Shown here: piece after piece, positions 11,602 through 24,400 of the stretch
Numbering within the stretch: the stretch's first letter is position 1
How the letters are laid out: every line of letters starts with the position of its first letter
Position numbers and translations under genes: made by a program
The notes under the pieces: model-generated
Database searches by the model: none
Seen by the model: only the letters and a program-made list of their open reading frames with translations
Told to the model about the DNA's origin: nothing
Assembly: GCF_032884065.1 (NCBI RefSeq)
Contig: NC_088879.1
Location: 23,484,038-23,548,037, forward strand
Direction: 5' to 3'
From: Artemia franciscana
Taxonomy: Eukaryota > Arthropoda > Branchiopoda > Anostraca > Artemiidae
DNA: 64,000 nucleotides

Positions 11602-11772
11602 GTCAGTTATGTTTTCACAGTCTCTCTGTAGCAGTTGATAGGCTAGTTGGTCGCCTATGTCAACAGACTGTGTCACATCAATGAAATAGCACTGATTCTG
11701 GTGCCATAATATGTTATATTCGGATAAATCACCATGTACCAGACGCGCTTCTTTATAAAGCCGTTTCATCAT
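11602..11772 (-). CDS. RIOK3-like atypical protein kinase, catalytic-loop exon
   Basis: A 57-codon internal exon. The acceptor TTCTATTTTAG ends just before 11772 and the donor GTAAGT starts just after 11602; it is phase 0 at both ends. It begins MMKRLYKEARLVHGDLSEYN and carries the RIO catalytic loop, with Asp and Asn kept in GDLSEYN. ILWH follows, then the metal-binding Asp in FIDVTQSV, and it ends RDCENITD. RIO kinases are ATP-binding proteins; RIOK1 and RIOK2 act in maturation of the 40S ribosomal subunit, and RIOK3 is linked to the same pathway and to innate signalling. LWH and the residues around Cys-Tyr-Phe-Ile-Asp favour RIOK3 over RIOK1 (LYH). It follows the 17749-17894 exon without a gap. 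The next downstream exon was not found and may lie outside the window. Confidence 0.9.
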
Positions 11773-12469
11773 CTAAAATAGAAATCGATGTCAAATATGG
11801 CCTCAATTTATCAATAATTAACGTTTTTAGGTTAGTGGTAGCCGTAACTAAAACACAAAGTCTGAATTAGTTCTGTAGAATAATCTCGCCAACATGATAA
11901 ATAAAGCAGGCCTTAAATTGGTCTCTACACTACAGATTATATTGCCCTGGCAAAAGAAACGAATTAATTTTTAGCAAATAGGCGGGTCAAAGGCCCTTGA
12001 AAAACAAAACAAAATGGAAAAAAAGGCGGTTCTGGTCTTTCTTGCGCGCGGAGCATAATCACGATCAGCTTCCACGTCTCCAAAAATATTCAGGTCATAT
12101 CTTAACAAGGTCTTCATTTATTAACAAAAGTTACCATTTATTTAAACCTGACTTTTCTTACTATAGCCTCTGCAAAGAGGCTATAGTTTATTATTTGTAT
12201 TTATGTTCTTTATTATTTATTTTTATATATACGTTTTTTATTCTTATTCATTATTTAGTTAATGTTTTTATTTTTAACTGTTAATTGTACCTAAAATCAA
12301 TTTAATTAAAAATTTAACTAAAATTTTATTAGAATTAAAAATGAAATTAAAATTTTGAATATATCTTAATTAGTTAATTTGTTTTGTTTTTTTTTTTTTT
12401 TCTTCGCCAAGCCATTTCTCATGGAAGGAGTTATCGCAGAGACGAAAAAAAAAACTAGGTTTTTGTACA
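11773..12469. other. Intron of RIOK3-like gene
   Basis: AT-rich intronic DNA with no recognised element apart from the hairpin at 12160-12187. Frames here are low-complexity. Confidence 0.6.
12160..12187. other. Perfect 12-bp hairpin with GCAA loop
   Basis: ACTATAGCCTCT (12160-12171) and AGAGGCTATAGT (12176-12187) pair perfectly around GCAA. It lies in intronic DNA and matches no repeat family in the window. Confidence 0.85.
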
Positions 12470-12745
12470 GATACTACTAGTAAAAGTTCAAATATTTTGG
12501 ATTCACATCCAGAAGCCGTTATTAACAAAGAGAAAGAGATGAGATTAAATAAGTTAACAATTCCTAAAAACATTCAGGCTTTTACCACTATTTGTAAAAA
12601 AAAGTAGTTAGATAAATGCTACTAATAAAAGTTCAAATATTTGTGATTCACATCCAGAAGCCGTTATTAACAAAGAGAAAGAAATGAGAATAAATAAGTT
12701 AACAATTCCTAAAAACATTCAGGCTTTTACCACTATTTGTAAAAA
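12470..12745. repeat. Tandem duplication, unit about 147 bp
   Basis: Two adjacent copies, from about 12470 and about 12617, are nearly identical. Both contain CACATCCAGAAGCCGTTATT, AAGTTAACAATTCC and CAGGCTTTTACCAC and both end in an A-run. The high identity implies a recent duplication. Confidence 0.9.
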
Positions 12746-12759
12746 AAAAAAAAAGTTTT

Positions 12760-13084
12760 TCAACGTTCGCCGTCTTAATTAAATGTTTTACGAGTTATGA
12801 CTTCTTCATTTCTAAGGTTGGGAAGGCAGCGTTGTCTAACAAATCAATACTAGGGTTTAAAACATTTTCCAATATTTGACAACTTCAAATAATACCATAG
12901 AATTTACACAAATATCATTATATTAGTACAAATACCATAGAATTTAAATACTTTTTTGCAACTTTTCCGATATTTGACAATTTCAAATAATACAAGTTTT
13001 TGAAAAGTCAAAACAAAATGCAAGAATATATTTTCACCTTCATACCTTGCCTACTTGCAGGGATAGAAAGATTTTAATAAGTTT
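12760..13084. other. Intronic AT-rich DNA
   Basis: Contains the short direct repeat ATACCATAGAATTTA (twice near 12890-12945) and an ATATTTGACAA-TTCAAATAATAC motif twice. No gene seen. Confidence 0.45.
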
Positions 13085-13735
13085 AAATTTTAAAGTTGCT
13101 TTTTTAAGATTTTAAAATACACTTAAATTTTTGTAATTTATGTTGCAGGTTAATAGATTACGATGTTTCAAGGTTTGTAATTAAAACAAAAAGTTTGGCA
13201 TCAAAATACGCAAAACTTTTAATTAAGAAAGAGAACGTCAAAAAAAGGATTTTCTCATACGATTGCAAGTAAAAGCAGATGAAGATTTAAAAAAGTCTCT
13301 TGAAGAAAATTGTCTAAGGACAGTCTCAGCTATTCCTTTGACATAACTTACATGAAACCATAATCATGATGTAAGAAAATTTTCCAGAAGAATAATGACA
13401 GAAAGGTTAAAATAATTTTTTTAATTTTTCAAGTTTTAATCGTAAATTTTGATGCTTCAGTCTATAATTAGACCCTGATTGGCATTATTGAGATTTGTAA
13501 TCATAACAAGATGAAAGCATAATAACAGACAAAAGATTTGATTCAGAAAGGACGTCATTTTTTTTTTTTTTTACAGTTGCTATTAAAAGGAGAGGAGGAC
13601 TAATTAAATTTTTCAAAACAATTTTCTAAGGATAATCTGAGCTTTTATGTTGTATAGCTATTGCAATCACACTGAATGAAAAATATGGCTCATGTACACT
13701 TTCCAGAAGCATAATTAAGACAGATTAAAATGATT
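13085..13735. repeat. Diverged tandem pair, unit about 320 bp
   Basis: The blocks around 13178, 13312 and 13380 recur in the same order around 13498, 13623 and 13700 (CTAAGGA-A-TCT-AGCT; TTCCAGAAG-ATAA; TTAAAAT). The copies are substantially diverged, so the duplication is old. Confidence 0.6.
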
Positions 13736-13809
13736 AGGTCATTCAGTTGAAGGATCACGGATTGGTATTGGTTTTACTTTTTTGCAAACTATCTGGGGGG
13801 TAAATCCCT

Positions 13810-14800
13810 TGTGGTGTTGATTTTTGTTCACTTTCTAAAGATGAAACAGTTGCTAACCAGTTAAAGGGGCATTTGGCCAGAATAATCCAGTCTTTGGCGG
13901 CTCTTGATGTAAATAAAACGAACCAAGAGTATCAGAAGATTCCACATGATGATGTACCTATATCTACTATTTCTGAGGATCAAGTTTTTAAGTAAAACAA
14001 ATAAACTTAAAAGAACAATTATAGCTCCCAGATATTCCGATTGAACTTGTAAAAGTATTTTCTGACAAATTGACTTGGCCACTAACACACATTTTTAATT
14101 GCATTTCAGCTTCTTCAGTTTACCCACAGATATGAAAAACGGGGTATGTTACTCCAATCCCTAAAAAAATACTGAACTTAATGTCGATGGCGTGAGACGA
14201 ATCACTTTTACCCCCTTGTTTAGCAAAATGTACGAAAGCTTTGTAGCAAATTGGTTAAAAGCTGAAATTAAACCCTTCCTTGATCCTCATCAGTACTGTA
14301 ACAGAAAGAATACATCAACATCCCATTATCTTGTCAGTCTTTTACATTTTATTTTTAAGCCCTGGGTCCTATTCTTTTTCTAGTTATGATAAATGATATT
14401 GCTAATGACTATGAAGACCGTTGGAAATATGTTGATGATAAATAAATTTGTGAATCAAATGAATGAAGTAAAGCTCAAATTTTAATTGATAACGTGAAAA
14501 CTAAAGCTTCCGTTTCAAATATAACAGTAAATAACAGTAAATCTTCTATTTTAACTGTTTCATTTTTAAATTCTTCTGAACCAAATTTCCAACCAACTAC
14601 CTCTTAGGTAAGACTACCTAACTACCTCTATTAAACTCTTAGGAGTTATTATAACCACTGATTTAAAATGGGAAGCAAACATAACTAGTCTAGTAAAAAA
14701 CCGGTAATGCTGGGCTGCAGATGCTCAAGCTAATTTCGAAAGATAGCACCCCTCCAAATATTTACATCTTTTATTCACCCAATTCTGGACATATCCACCT
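13810..14800 (+). pseudogene. LINE reverse transcriptase, internally deleted remnant
   Basis: Successive plus-strand frames show the order expected for a non-LTR reverse transcriptase. First comes SLSKDETVANQLKGHL (13830 onwards), then DIPIELVKVFSDKLTWPLTH and GYVTPIPKK. Next are RRITFTPLFSKMYESFVANW and DPHQYCNRKNTSTSHYLVSL, the fingers region. Then GPILFLVMINDIAN and WKYVDD carry the active-site motif, and finally VKLLGVIITTDLKWEANITS. The palm segment carrying the first catalytic Asp is missing between about 14345 and 14360. Several stops and frame changes make it non-functional. No tail was identified. The sequence resembles CR1-like elements, but the clade is uncertain. Confidence 0.85.
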
Positions 14801-14881
14801 TCAAAGAAAACAAGCCATGAACCATAAACGAACATTAAGGACAGCCTGTCTCATTTCAAGCTAACAATATAACTAATATTG

Positions 14882-15257
14882 GTCAATAGATTATAGCTCA
14901 GTATATAGTATACTACTTAGCTCAAAAACAATAATAAGCTTGACTTATAAGCCGAATTTATTAAATTGCGGCCATTGTAATTATTTAAGATAAAAAAGTA
15001 ATAATAAGGCCTAAACCTTTCAGTAAGACTATGAAAAATATAGGTTACACATACTAGGCTATATAAGCAAATACTACTAAACTAATTAATAGATCAGTGC
15101 ATATAGTATAGTATATTATATAGCTCAAATACAACAATAAACTCGACTTATAAAACGTCGAGTATTTAGCTACTACGATTATAACCATAATAGAGCAAAA
15201 TATATAATAACGACTAAAACTTTTAGTTAAAACATTGAAAACTATATTATATAGGCT
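14882..15257. repeat. Tandem pair, unit about 200 bp
   Basis: Two related copies from about 14882 and about 15085 share GTATATAGTATA-like text, TAGCTCAAA-ACAA, ACTTATAA, GACTA-AAC-TTTAGT and a closing TATATAGGCT. The second runs into a TA microsatellite. Confidence 0.65.
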
Positions 15258-15259
15258 GG

Positions 15260-15344
<85 letters not shown>
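15258..15344. repeat. (TA)n microsatellite
   Basis: About 43 uninterrupted TA dinucleotides ending roughly 50 bp before an F1 copy. Confidence 0.98.
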
Positions 15345-15345
<1 letters not shown>

Positions 15346-15396
15346 TAATAAAACGCCTAATGCTTCCGTTTCATTCTTGGAGCCTTTGCCAAGGTA

Positions 15397-17296
15397 AAAC
15401 AAGAGCTAAGAGCTCATATGGCACTTGTGACGAGGCCAGAAGAGCCAAGAGCTCATATGATATGAGCTTTAACCAAATTCTAAGAATCAATAGATTGAAT
15501 TAAAAAGAAAACCAAAGGCTTAATACCGGTTGGGATTTGAAATAATGAGCTCGGAGTCACAATGTCCTTCTAAATATCAAAATTCATTAAGATCCGATCA
15601 CGCACTCGTAAGTTATAAATACCTCATTTTTCTAATTTTTCTTCTCCCTTCAACCCCCCAGATAGTCGAATCAGGGAAAACTACTTTATCAAGTCAATTT
15701 GTGCAGCTCCCTGACACGCCTACTAATTTTCATCGTCCTAACACTTCCAGAAGCACCAAACTTGCCAAAGCACTGAACCCTACCCCCTAACTCCCCCAAA
15801 GAGAGCGAACCCAGTACGGTTACGTCAATCACGAAACTACGACATTTGCTTATTTTACCCACCAAGCTTCATCCCGATTCCTCCACTCTAAGCGTTTTCC
15901 AAGATTTCTGATTTCCCCCTCCAGCTCCCCCCAATGTAACCAGATCTGGTCGGGATTTGCAATAAGAGCTTTGAGACATAAATATCAAATTTCATTAAGC
16001 TTCGGTCACCCGTACATAAGTTGAAAATACCTCAATTTTTCTAGTTTTTCCAAATTAACACCCCCCACCCCCCAGCTCCTCCAAAGAGAACGGATCCGTT
16101 CCAATTGTGTCAATCGCTTATCTAGAACTTGTACTTATTCTTCCCATCAAGTTTCATCCTGATCTCTCCACTCTAAGCGTTTTCCAAAATTTCTATTTTC
16201 CCCCTCCAACCCCTTATGTCCCCGGATCCAATTCGAGTCGAAAATGGAGCATCTGAGACATAAGATCCTTCTATATATTAAAATTCATTAAGATCCGATC
16301 ACCTAATCCGTAAGATAGAGTTACACGAATTTTCATGTTTCCCAAGAATTCCAGTTTCCCCCTCCAACTCTCCCCAATGTCACAGGAGCTGGTCGAAATT
16401 TTAAAAAGAGCTCTAAAGCACAAGATCCTTCTAAACATCGAACTTCATTAAGATCTGGTCATTCTTTCGTAAGTTACAGATACCTCATTTTTTCTAATTT
16501 TTTCGAATTAACCCCCACCCCCCCCCAAACTCCACCAAAGAGAGCGGATCTGGTCCAGTTATGTCAGTCACGTATCTTGGACTTGTTTTTATTCTTCCCA
16601 CCCAGTTTCATTCTGATCTCTCCGCTTTAAGTATTTCTAAGATTCCCCCCCCCCCAATGACGCTGGATCCGGTTGGGATGGAAAATGAGAGATCTGAGTT
16701 ACGACGTCATTCTAAATACGAAGTTTCATGAAGATCCGATCACTCCTTCGCAAGTTAAAAATATGTTATTTTTTCTCATTTTTCAGACCTACCCCCCCCC
16801 CCCCCCCCAACTCCCCCAAATAGAGCGGATCCGTTCCAATTATGGCAATCCCGTATCTAGGACTTGTGCTTATTTTTCCCACCAAATTTCATCCCGATCC
16901 CTCCATTCTAAGCGTTTTCCAAGATTTTAGAAGTCCCCCCATATCCCCCCTCCCCCAGTGTCACCATATCCGGTCGGGATTTAAAATACGAGCTCTGAGA
17001 CACGATATCCTTCCAAACATCAAATTTCATTAAGATCTGATCACCCGTTTGTAAGTGAAAAATGCCTCATTTTTTCTAATCTTTCCGATTTACCCCCCCC
17101 CCCCCCCAGATGGTCAAATCTGGGAAATAACAATTTCTAATTTAATCTGGTCTGGTTCCTGATACGCCTGCCAAATTTCATCGTCCTAGCTTACCAGGAA
17201 GTGCCTAAAGTAGCAAAACTGGGACAGATCGACAGACAGACAGACAGACTGACAGAATTTGCGATCGCTATATGTCACTTGGTAGATACCAAGTGA
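15397..17296 (+). mobile_element. F1 element, full length
   Basis: About 1.9 kb with both ends. The 5' end reads AACAAGAGCTAAGAGCTC, then TATGGCACTTG at 15417-15427 and a second AGCTCATA-TGA-TATGAGCT inverted pair. Core repeats follow: the anchor near GACACGATATCCTTC or variants falls at about 15550, 15972, 16252, 16410, 16695 and 16996, mostly 280-300 bp apart with one half-spacing of 158. Near the 3' end are a GACA/GACT microsatellite (about 17229-17256) and the hairpin arms CACTTGG and CCAAGTG. Each unit carries C-rich runs. No coding capacity. It sits in the RIOK3-like intron, antisense to the gene. Confidence 0.9.
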
Positions 17297-17748
17297 AAAG
17301 ACTAAATAGCTAAAATGCAGAACAAAATCGCATAGAATTTAAATGATTCTTATTTGTTAGGTTTCTTTCATTTTACCCGTTTTCTTTTTATTGTATACCG
17401 CTTTTTATCACCTTATGTTATTTTCTTGTATGTTTCAGTTATTTCCCTTTCGAGTCTTTTTCTTGTCGTTGATAAAGATTATCCGACGTGCAGCCGAAAT
17501 ACGCTTTTATTGTTTTTTGCTGTAAAAAACATAAATATGTTTTTTTTTTGTCTTAATGAAAAGTTTTACCCATTATTCCTATATATTTTTATCTCAATTG
17601 AACTCCAAATGGCAGAGAGACCCCCGAATTCTTTGTAATAAGAATGTTTATGTCAAACAATCCGTTAAATTACGTAAAATGAGTCCCCACAACTAAAAAA
17701 TATAGATAACTTGGAAAAAAATAAATTTAAAATGAAATGCTGATTTAC
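17297..17748. other. Intron of RIOK3-like gene
   Basis: AT-rich. A plus-strand frame of 94 codons at 17354-17638 is highly hydrophobic and T-rich with no recognisable motif; I treat it as chance. Confidence 0.55.
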
Positions 17749-17894
17749 TTTGTTTATTTGATTATACGCCAGAATTCGTTCTTCTTCGTTGAGAACTGAC
17801 TCCTTTAATGTGTTGGCTGGCTTGTCATCTTCGCCAATTAGGGACATCACCAACACATTTTTCTTTAAACAAATAACTTCTGGGCATTCAATCC
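17749..17894 (-). CDS. RIOK3-like atypical protein kinase, hinge-region exon
   Basis: A 146-bp internal exon. The acceptor TTTTTCTTCAACAG ends before 17894 and the donor GTAAAT starts after 17749. It enters with two bases that complete a Gly codon split with the 27.2-kb exon and leaves in phase 0, so the phases match both neighbours. The translation begins GIECPEVICLKKNVLVMSLI and continues GEDDKPANTLKESVLNEEER to AYNQINK. GI-CP, LVMS-IG and the spacing to the next exon are typical of the RIO hinge. LKK before the LVMS strand and AY-Q near the exon end favour RIOK3. The intron to the next exon is about 6 kb. Confidence 0.9.
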
Positions 17895-20502
17895 CTGTTG
17901 AAGAAAAAGAATAAATACTTATGGTGTCAACAAAAAAAAGTGTCAACAATCACACTATGCAACAATATTAGTGCTAAGGAAATAAAATAGCTCGTTGGCC
18001 ACAGAGGGGGGGGGAACTTTTAGGGAGGGAGGAAATCTAGAATGTTATTTCTGGAGAAGAGCCCAAATGCGATTTTAGAGACCAGACAGAGGGGCAGTTC
18101 CCCGGGGGGGGGGGTGCAGAATTGCAAACGAATAATCTAATTGTTATAGTAATTTTGAAATTTTTGAAATTCTGTAAATAAAGTAGAAGGCGCAGTTAAT
18201 AAATAAAAAATAATTAATAAGTAATTCAGCAATTAATGAATAAATAATAAAATGTAAAAATGATTAAACGATAACAATTAAAATAATTAAATTAAGACAA
18301 CAATTATTAATTATGTAATTAAATAATTTAAAGGGTAAATAAAAAATAATAAAAAAATTAATTATATAATAATTAATAAATTGAAATTTTTTTTGATAAA
18401 TGAAAATTGTTAAAATTTGGCCTGCAAATTTTGTGGGCGACGGGGAGGAGGGCGCTAATCAAGATTTTGCCCCCGAGGAATAAGAGAGGCTAGAACGGCC
18501 ACTGAGAGGGCCCACCGCTTAAAAATAGCACAGCTTAAGGTTTAACTATCAACAACACCCCCCCCCCCCCCCAAAAAAAAAAAAAAAACTACCCTGAACT
18601 TCTGGATTTCGTCATATCTTCTTGTAATTTCCCATAGTCACAAATATAGTTGGAAGGAACATGGTTTGACTTAAAGAGGTCATGGTTAAGTTTAAAGCAA
18701 GTTAACAAACTAATTAGAAGTGCTCCTTATCGGACAACCGTCTTTAGTGATGAATTGTAGTTTTCGCAATTTTACATTAAAGCTCAAAATGGCTGTGTAG
18801 ACAAAACTCAAAAACATTACTAAAGCAATGAATCAGTAAACCCCCCCCCCCCGCCGGTAATATATGCACACTGACAGGTTTCAAGAAAATTTGTCAAAGT
18901 TTAAGTGTGAAATTTCGTCATTCAAGCAGTCCAGATCAATCAAAGTGTCTGACTAACAATTTTGTCATTTTAGGCAATTTGTTATATTTTACTAATTTAA
19001 CAAGTCATCTAATTCTGATAATATTTTGACCGCTGGGTTTATATATGGGCTCAATGGAACCTTGAATTTTGAAGTTTTAACTGATGGCACTTCAGTTGTA
19101 ACATTGGTGAAATTTGATAGCACTTCTAAAGATACTGCTTGTAAGGGTTTTGTGCGTCTTTCACGAAAGCTCGTGTCTATGTCATAAGACATTTCAAGAC
19201 TGTTTCAAGGTATCCATAGAATTGTTTTCATAACAAAATTTTACCATTAAAATTTATCGAAATATTAGTTGAAATTCCTGGATAATTTTCAAATGGCAAT
19301 TCTTCCTGACTTTTAAGACCGCGTTTTGAAATTTGTGGTTCCTATGGGCTGGATTCCGTTCTTTACAAGGCTACGGCGGATGCCGCTACCACGATATGCA
19401 ATTCAGTTCAATTTAGTTAATTTAATTACAACAATTAAATAATACATACCATCAATCCAAGTGGCCTCCCGGAGAAGGATAAAATGTAAATATGCGCATT
19501 TTGCAAAAGCAATTTAATATGAGAATGTATTACTAGTGAATATATAAAGTTTACAGTTTCAACAGCTTATTGGCAGGTCGGATGTTTTCTTTGAAAGTTG
19601 TTATATCGCTTGTGCTTCACTCTTAGGCTCAAATCTGGTTAAGTCCATATTGCAATATCAAAAGTACAATTACCAAAGTCCAATAAACAAAAATTATAAT
19701 GGATTCAAGTCGAACGTTGCAACTCTACTGCAGCTGTTGCAAACACGGCTTATGCGTTACTTTTCGCGGAATCAGAGCACCGAAACATCTAGAATAATCT
19801 AAGATTATTCTACTCATGAGGATTTAAGAAGGGTTGTCCTCAAAATTCCCTCTGCCACCTATTAAAGAGAAATGAACCTTGCAAAGCGTGTTTCTCTCCC
19901 AGCAAGGCATTTAACTCTGTGAAAAAAAAAAGCCACACAGTCTCAAGGTCCACGTTGTTACCATAGCCTTAGAAAAAAAAAAAAAATCACTTTCTTTGCA
20001 GGACCCCTTTGGAACTACATAAGATAACAAAGGACATATGTTGATAAAAAGAGGATGAAAACTGATTAATTTTCCACAGGTCTCAAACTTGGGGAGAAGA
20101 GATTTCAAAAATTTCTAACAGAGATCACAAATCATGTACACAGATGACGCATCACATATGGCAGAAATGTGACATGAATTGTGTCGCATTTAGGGGAACA
20201 GGTGGTGCTTAAAGGCGTAGAGTTGTTGGGGGAGAATGGGTCACCCCTGAACTATTTTGTCTACAGTTTCTGGGGAAAATGTTACGACTTTTCAGAGAGA
20301 ATACAAATACGCATGCTCCTTGCTAAGTTTTAAAATGTCTAATGCAACATCAAAGAACATTTCCGATATTACGCCCTCCACTGTATTTTCCTCTTATTTT
20401 AGTTCCAAATGAGCAAAAAATATGAAATTTCAACGACCTGGGTTTAGGAAAAATTTGCCTATAGGGGCTTAAACCTTTCAACCTTCAATAAAAAAGAAAT
20501 AA
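17895..20502. other. RIOK3-like intron, unassigned
   Basis: No further exon found. It contains G-runs near 18006 and 18100, a very AT-rich low-complexity stretch (18160-18420), C/A runs near 18555 and 18840, and an inverted repeat AGAATAATCT/AGATTATTCT near 19790. The minus-strand frame at 18992-19192 is not obviously low-complexity, but I recognise no family and see no clear splice sites. Confidence 0.5.
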
Positions 20503-22446
20503 AAACAAGAGCTAAGAGCTCATATGGCACTTGTGACGAGGTCGGAAGAGCCGAGAGCTCATATGGTACGAGGTCGGAAGAGCCAAGAGCTCATTTGGAC
20601 GAGGTCGGAAGAGCCAAGAGCCAAGAGCTCATTTGGCACTTGTGAGAAGGTCAGAACCTAAAGTTAAACTTTATAGCACAAGATCCTTCTAAATATCAAA
20701 TTTCATTAAGATCTGGTCACCCTTTCGTAAGTTACAAATACCTCAATTTTCAAAATTACCTCCCCCCTCCCAATTCCACCAAAGAGAGCAGATCCGGTCC
20801 AGTTATGTCAGTCACGTATCTTAGACAGGTTTCTATTCTTCCCATCCAGTTTCATCCTGATCTCACCGCTTTAAGTATTTTCTAAGATTTCCGGTCCCCC
20901 CAACTGCCCCCCCCCAATTACGTTTGATCCGGTTGAGATTTAAGATAAGATATCAGAGTTATGAGGTCCTTCTAAATATGAAGTTTCATGAAGATCCGAT
21001 CACTCCTTCGTAAGTTAAAAATACGTTATTTTTTCTTATTTTTCAGAATTACCCCCCCCCCCCGCAATTAAGCGGATCCGTTCCAATTATGTAAATTACG
21101 TATGCAAGACTTTTGCTTATTTTTCCAACCAAGTTTCATCCCAATCCTTCCAATCTAAGGGTTTCCCATCATTTTAGGTCTCCCCACCCCAAACTTCCCC
21201 CAATGTCACCAGATCCGGTCAGGATTTAAAATAAGAGCTTTGAGCCACGATATCCTTCTAAACATCAAATTTCATGGAGATCCAATCACCCATTCGTAAG
21301 TTAAAAATACCTCATTTTTTCTAATTTTTCAGAATTAACCCCCCCCCCCAACTACCCAAAAGAGAGCGGATCCGTTCCGTTTATGTCAATCATCTATCTA
21401 GGACTTGTGGTTATTTTTCCCACCATGTTTCATCCCGATCCCTCCACTCTAAGTGTTTTCCAAGTTTTAGGTTTCCCCCTCCCAACTCCCCGCCCCCATC
21501 ACCAGATCCGGTCGGGATTTAAAATAAGAGCTCTAAGACACGATATCCTTCTAAACATCAAATTTCATTGAGATCCGATCACCCGTTCGTAAGTTGAAAA
21601 TACCTCATTTTTCTAATTTTTAAGACTTACTCCCCCCCTCCCAACTACCCCAAAGAGAGCAAATAAGTTCCGATTATGTCAATCATGTATCTGGGACTTG
21701 CGCTTATTTTTCCCATCAAGTTTCATCCCGATCCCTCTACTCTAAGTGTTTTCCAAGATTTTAGGTTTCCCCCCTCCAACTCCCTCCAATGTCATCAGAC
21801 CCAGTCGGGATTTAAAATAAGAGCTCTGAGACACAATATCATTCCAAACATCAAATTTCATTAAGATCCAATCACCCGCTCATAAGTTAAAAATACTTCA
21901 TTTTTTCTATTTTTCCGAATTAACCGGCCCCTTCCCCCCCCCAGATGGTCAAATTGGGAAAACGACTATTTCTAATTTAATCTGGTCCGGTCCCTGATAC
22001 GCTTACCAAATTTCATTGTCCTAGCTTACCTGGAAGTGCCTAAAGTAGAAAAACCGGGACTTTAGGTTTTCCCCCTCCAATTCCCCCCAATGTCATCAGA
22101 TCCGGTCGGGATTAAAAATAAGAGCTCTAAGACACAATATCATTCCAAACATCAAATTTCATTAAGATCCAAATACCCGCTGATAAGTTAAAAATACTTC
22201 ATTTTTTCTATTTTTTGCGAATTAACCGGGCCCCCACTCCCCCCCAGATGGTCAAATCGGGAAAATGACTATTTCTAATTTAATCTGGTCCGGTCCCTGA
22301 TACGCTTGCCAAATTTCATCGTCCTAGCTTACCTGGAAGTGCCTAAAGTAGCAAAACCGGGACCGACAGACAGACCGACAGACCGACAGACAGACCGACA
22401 GAATTGGCGACTGCTATATGTCACTTGGTTAATACCAAGTGCCATA
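20503..22446 (+). mobile_element. F1 element, full length
   Basis: About 1.94 kb with well-preserved ends. The 5' end shows AACAAGAGCTAAGAGCTC and TATGGCACTTG (20523-20533), with the GAGGTCGGAAGAGCC block iterated three times. Core units of about 290 bp follow, with alternating C-rich tracts. The last core segment, ending in GCCTAAAGTAG, is itself duplicated about 288 bp apart (near 22040 and 22340). The 3' end has (GACM)n at about 22362-22400, the hairpin CACTTGGTTAATACCAAGTG at 22422-22441, and the terminal CAAGTGCCATA at 22436-22446, which is the exact inverse of the 5' TATGGCACTTG. It lies antisense in the RIOK3-like intron. Confidence 0.92.
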
Positions 22447-23663
22447 AAAAAAACATTATTCGTTTGTTAATATTTCACATTATAATTAGCATGATTATTT
22501 GATTCCATTTTCATTTTAATTTATCCTATTTATTCTTTCTCTAAGACACTTTAACTTAAACTACAATAGGGGGATTACGATCAGTAACTCATCATTAAAG
22601 AAACAGGGAGAAAATACTTCAAATAAGGTAAAGAATTTAAATTACGAAGTCCATCAGAATGAAAACACTTTTCGCCACCTGGCTCCATTTAGATCTGTCC
22701 ATAACTGAAATTCAAGATTTTCTATGATTTTTCGTTTAGTTGTTATAGAATATAAATTTTCACCAGCGTTTCCAAATCGAATCGTTAAAAGCAATATGCG
22801 AAAATTGGGTTAGTTCAACGCACTCAAAAATTTTCGAAACAATAAATTTTTTTCGCAGCAATGCTTTTCACATTTAAAAATTAAAAGATGTTACAGAAAC
22901 CTGTAAATAAATGAATTAAAGACCTATCTTGAGCTTTCATTATGCAATATTTCATGTTTAATCTCTATGGTGTACTTTGACTTTTTATCTTAAAGTAGAT
23001 TTTGTTCATTAAAATTTGGTTCTCGGTTTTATCTATATTATTTTTTTTTACAGATGTATATGGTTGTCTAAATTTCCACTTAACAAATTTAAAGAATTCG
23101 TTTTCATTTTTGATGTCCCTGGTAATTCAATGAAAACCATCAAATACAACAAATGCGACAAGATGAACAATTTTGGAGACTTCAGTCTAATAGTCTTTAT
23201 TTTTTTATTTTTTTAGCAGGATCATGACAGAAATGTTCTTTTCCTCTTTATCGGTGATCGTATCAATCTGGCGATCATGGAGGAACGAGGCCTGTTTTAG
23301 TTAGAAACCATTACACCAATTCATTCTTATCATTTTAGATTAACTATATTATCGTTTATAAGAAATGAAGTTACTTAAAGAGTAATTTGCTCCAGCAGCA
23401 ATATCTGACCATTTCAAATAGTAATTGTATATTATAATTATATTATGATTACATTAAAGAACATTAGTTGGTTTCCCTTCGCGAGCAAAAGACCGGTATT
23501 TGGGTGACATAATTATGAAGGTTAGTTTGATGGTATTGTCTAATTTTAAGTGACAATGAAAAATCAGCAGTGTAATTTCTAGCCATTTTTTTTCTTGCAC
23601 AAAATACAAATTTTGTCCAAATATTGCAAAACAATATTATATTGAGCAAAAATTCACCCCCAA
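22447..23663. other. RIOK3-like intron, unassigned
   Basis: AT-rich; short frames only; no recognised repeat. Confidence 0.5.

Positions 23664-24400
<737 letters not shown>

Noticed and set aside
16673-17033. Frames in F1 (also 21383-21864, 28056-28340, 42635-42820, 43467-43655) that share a recurring peptide such as FHPDPSTLSVFQ
   Set aside because: The peptide recurs because the 290-bp DNA unit recurs; frames are open in different units by chance, on non-coding tandem repeats.
17354-17638. 94-codon hydrophobic plus-strand frame that could suggest a membrane protein
   Set aside because: T-rich composition alone gives Phe, Leu, Ile and Val codons; there is no conserved motif, start context or splice support.
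18001-18520. G-rich segments with GGCCAC-AGAGG text at both ends, suggesting a small transposon
   Set aside because: The similar motifs are in direct, not inverted, orientation and are too short to support an element.
18992-19192. 66-codon minus-strand frame as a further RIOK3-like exon
   Set aside because: It lies between two exons whose phases already join exactly, and it does not resemble the RIO domain.
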